Of a DNA stretch of 64,000 bases, positions 61,165 to 64,000 are shown piece after piece. The notes under the pieces were generated by a model that made no database searches, had not been told where the DNA came from, and saw nothing but the letters and a program-made list of their open reading frames with translations. This DNA is from Patiria miniata (Eukaryota; Echinodermata; Asteroidea; Valvatida; Asterinidae): the NCBI RefSeq assembly GCF_015706575.1, contig NW_024037058.1, positions 15,211,547-15,275,546 on the forward strand. Reading direction: 5' to 3'. Both the position numbers and the translations under genes were made by a program. The number at the start of each line of letters is the position of its first letter. Position 1 is the first letter of the stretch.

Positions 61165-61345
61165 GTCAATCATACAGTAAGTCCTTTCACAAGTCCAGTC
61201 ACAACAAACCGGATGAATAATGACTAATGAATGTTTTTGTGTAACAGTTCCTTTGAAATAGCTAGTGACTTGACTCAAGACTGAAGGACCTGTGATGGTC
61301 TTGTGAAGAACCTGGAGGGACTTGCAGGGACTTGTGATATAGACT
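61165..61345. mobile_element. CACAAGTCC-word element, degraded copy
   Basis: AGTAAGTCCTTTCACAAGTC CAGTCACAAC on the left and GACTGAAGGACCTGTGATGG, CTTGCAGGGACTTGTGATA on the right are inverted versions of the same word. Related to 17279-17506 and to the ends of the 49979 minisatellite. Confidence 0.55.
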
Positions 61346-62682
61346 CGAATACAACACTGCCCTGCACAAATACCCCCTCAACGGTTGCAATGGGAGAGTT
61401 TGGGGAGACCACTGGGAGGGACATTCAAATGCATTGCTGACCATGCCTGACGCTCAAGCCAAGAATGCTATCGGTTTGCGCACATTCCTCTTTAAGTGAA
61501 TGCGTACGTGTGTACCATACCATGGAGTTAGAGCTCCATGACCATACTTTCACGGACCAGTACGCAAATGCAGCGTGTCCCTCAATCTGGGGTTCTTCAA
61601 AGTGGTCACAAAGTATACAACTTGCGCAGATCTATATCATTTGAAGTCATTCCTATCCATCAATCAAACGATATTTCTTCTTTTTTATTTTAATAACTCA
61701 TAGTACTTAATGGAATTACTATGACCTCCATAAATTCTCATAAGAAGGAATAATTTTAAAACAAAAGCTCCCACATGTTAACAGGAGTTTCTTTTGACCT
61801 GTGCTGCGAACTGAAAACGAAAGTGTGCTTGCACCATCATACACGTACCCGTGCATAAAACTTATGCAATTCTCCAATTTAAATAGACGATTTTGAAAGG
61901 TCTCCAATGACGTTTCTGTTTACACAAGCTTAATGCAAAACAAAGTATCGTTATCTGTTTTATCAACCCCGTTGCCATGACACCCCTGGGGTAGTCCGTC
62001 TATCAATGCATTTTATCTCGGTGGAGGTGCTGGTATAGGCAGGATTATCTGTAAAATATGGACATGCAATACATTTTCGGTGTGTAAAGAATAGTCAATT
62101 GCCCACTCCATGGTTGGTGTATGTGTCATTGGCAACTGAAAAGGCTGAAATTAAAGTAATAACATGTTGTGAAAAATGAAGTTGTACCATAGAGATGACT
62201 TGATAAAATGTACAAAGTGATGCCTGCTGGGCGCATCCATGTTTGTGTACAAACCTATGGAAAACTCACCAATTTGTACGGCTTTTGTACAGTTTTTGTA
62301 TAGATCTGCGTTTGTCTAAATGCGTTATCAAAGCCGATATGCCCAAAACCAAAACACACAATCAGTAAATGAGATTTTCATTTTGCTCTACAAGGTCTTG
62401 GGCCAACCTTGTGTTGTTAAATTATGCTTAGCCATGCATAAATCAAGGCCTACCGGTAGATTATGCTTGAAATCATCCGCACTGCCCAGGATGTCATTGG
62501 CTTTGCCTCAACATATTGACAGTGATTGCTGGAGGATTTTGCAGGATTGAGGCAGTGGCCACCTTCCAAGGACCACATTCAAGAAGTAATTGAGGATTTT
62601 GCAGGATTGAGGCTGTATACAATTTTTACATGGGGGCAAGTTGGAGGATGTTGCTCGCTACATGTAACAAAAATGCCTAGGG

Positions 62683-63078
62683 AATCAAATTAGGTTTTGC
62701 CCTTCACCGACGTATAAACACTGTATATTCAGTGTGTTACATGTACCTCCCGAGTGAAAGTTGGAAAAAATCACTCGGGTGGGACTCGAACCCACGACCT
62801 CCTGCTTTCTAGTGCAGATGTCTTACCACTCGACCACCGAGCTAACGGGATCGGTTGGATGGTTCGAATCTGATGTACATAGCCAAGGGTACCGCATTAA
62901 CTATTATAAGATGAAATTTTGCGTCGGGGTGATGTAAATCAGGAGGTCGTGGGTTCGAGTCCCACCCGAGTGATTTTTTCCAATTTTCACCCAGGAAGTA
63001 ACACACTGAGTATACAGTGTTTATACGTCGGTGAAGGGCAAAACCTAATTTGATTTACATCACCCCGACACAAAATTC
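62683..63078. mobile_element. Fold-back pair of tRNA-like repeats
   Basis: 62683-62799 and 62939-63054 are inverted copies: AATTAGGTTTTGCCCTTCAC, CGTATAAACACTGTATA, AAATCACTCGGGTGGGACTC and CGAACCCACGACCTCCTG on the left, reversed on the right. The right arm is itself framed by a second inverted pair, GCGTCGGGGTGATGTAAATC and its complement ending at 63078. The stem between the arms has a 139-bp spacer. Confidence 0.88.
62760..62862 (-). repeat. tRNA-like sequence (Ser/Leu-type body), probably SINE-derived
   Basis: On the minus strand: GTTAGCTCGGTGGTCGAGTG GTAAGACATC (A-box-like), CTGC/GCAG anticodon stem around ACTAGAAA, then GGTCGTGGGTTCGAGTCCCA CCCGAGTGA with a perfect B box. The 8-base loop and missing long variable arm argue against a working tRNA. 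The second inverted copy keeps only the B-box half. Confidence 0.6.
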
Positions 63079-63434
63079 CATGTTATAATGCCTAAGGAGT
63101 TAAGGTTAAACATGTAAAAAGACATGCATGCATGGGGAACCATTCATGTGACAGACTGCAAAGAACCATGAGGCATACAGACATGACAGATGATAAACAA
63201 CTCTACACCATGTATGGTACATGCATACAATGTGTCTGGGATGCATTGTATTAATATACACAGCCCATCCATGCCTACCCGTACTATGCCTGTACTTTTG
63301 TGTAGTGTGTTGCCACAAATGGGAGAGTGCACACAGTGAACAAATATCGGTACTGTACACCTAGACACATTGCAGATCAGCAGCCATCCATTGAAAGATG
63401 GTGTTTCTAGTTTAACATGGTGGTGTCACTATTG

Positions 63435-63535
63435 TTAGCAACAATGAATGCACAAGAGGTGAAGAGGTTTAAGCATTAAAAACAAAAGCGTGTACATGTA
63501 CCTCAGAGATGGCCGTAGTGCAAAGAGTCTATGTA
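63435..63535. repeat. CAACAATGAATGCGCAAAAGGT repeat family member
   Basis: GTTAGCAACAATGAATGCAC, AAGAGGTGAAGAGG and GATGGCCGTAGTGCAAAGAG correspond in order to the copies at 44345 and 54345. Confidence 0.55.
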
Positions 63536-64000
63536 TGCAGGGTCTTTTGTTATAAGGCACCATATTGTTTTGTGTGAATCGTGGCTCATTTTCACCCCTG
63601 TGTCGCCTCGGGACCACCCCCCCCCCCCCACCACCACCACCACTCGAGACTTTGTGTAGTGTAAAAAGGCCTGTACATTATACATGTGTACACAGATAAC
63701 ACATAACCAGACAATATTAATGTGTGTACATAACGAGTACATTTACATGTCAACAACCCATGTTCATGTACCGTACCAGTATGGTCATGGTAGTGTGCAT
63801 TATCTACACTGCCGCTCTGAAGAGGATCTTGTTAGGATCGCAACTTCAGGTCCTCTTAGTTTATTTGATTTGTCAATCCAGTCAGTAAGCAGTTTTACAT
63901 GTATATGTTCATACTTAATACTGGTACGTACCTCATTACTATACATTGTACAATAGACATGTATACCCTTCATGTTCATGCATCACCGCTCATATAGATG

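Larger units (their letters stand above)
53295..64000. other. Upstream DNA: 5'UTR exon(s), promoter and flanking sequence not resolved
   Basis: No coding exon recognised on either strand. The acceptor at 53295 requires an upstream noncoding exon here or beyond the window, but I cannot place it or a promoter. ACATGT and TACCGGTA words are very dense from 53600 to 61050. Repeats include members at 54345, 54905, 56200, 57224, 60142, 61165 and 62683. Segments with nothing further visible are 55200-56190, 57560-58020, 58740-59280 and 61500-62500. Confidence 0.7.

Noticed and set aside
62760..62862. A functional Ser or Leu tRNA gene
   Set aside because: Eight-base anticodon loop, no long variable arm, and it is half of an inverted repeat pair; tRNA-derived SINE is likelier.

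Overview
This window is intron-rich, AT-leaning animal nuclear DNA, not prokaryotic. It has GT-AG introns up to about 12 kb, SINE-like and MITE-like repeats, minisatellites, many poly(G)/poly(C) runs and scattered ACATGT/TACCGGTA words. Its one gene encodes a protein very close to the vertebrate PCTAIRE kinases. Together these suggest an invertebrate deuterostome such as a lancelet, hemichordate or echinoderm. I infer that placement and cannot settle the species from sequence alone.

The single recognisable gene lies on the minus strand. It is a PCTAIRE-class cyclin-dependent kinase, orthologous to vertebrate CDK16/CDK17/CDK18. Its coding sequence runs from an ATG at 53074 to a TGA at 5830 through 12 coding exons. 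Every junction has GT-AG ends and matching phases, and the exons join into 1410 nt (469 codons plus stop). The parts come in this order: N-terminal regulatory region (exons 1-3), glycine loop, catalytic Lys and PCTAIRE helix (exon 4), N-lobe and hinge (exons 5-6), HRD and DFG motifs (exon 7), activation segment (exon 8), C-lobe (exons 9-10) and the C-terminal tail ending RRQSMVY (exons 11-12). A splice acceptor just upstream of the ATG exon implies an untranslated first exon beyond 53.3 kb that I could not place.

Layout by region: 1-5.8 kb is 3'UTR and downstream DNA. 5.9-14.0 kb is the last intron, with several inverted-repeat elements, a SINE-like repeat and a 53-bp minisatellite. 14-24 kb is the exon-dense kinase core, with G-rich minisatellites beside exons 7 and 8. 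24-50 kb holds long introns full of MITE-like elements and perfect hairpins. 50-53.3 kb is the N-terminal exons plus a palindrome-containing element. 53.3-64 kb is upstream DNA rich in ACATGT/TACCGGTA, further MITEs and a fold-back pair of tRNA-like repeats.

Outside the gene, the main interest is the repeat landscape. A family of roughly 460-540 bp elements with TTAAAGGGAA termini usually carries a large palindrome at its centre. Other inverted-repeat elements are built from one short word used again and again, and one of these appears to have expanded into a minisatellite. A SINE-like family has its tRNA-like module at the far end rather than the head.
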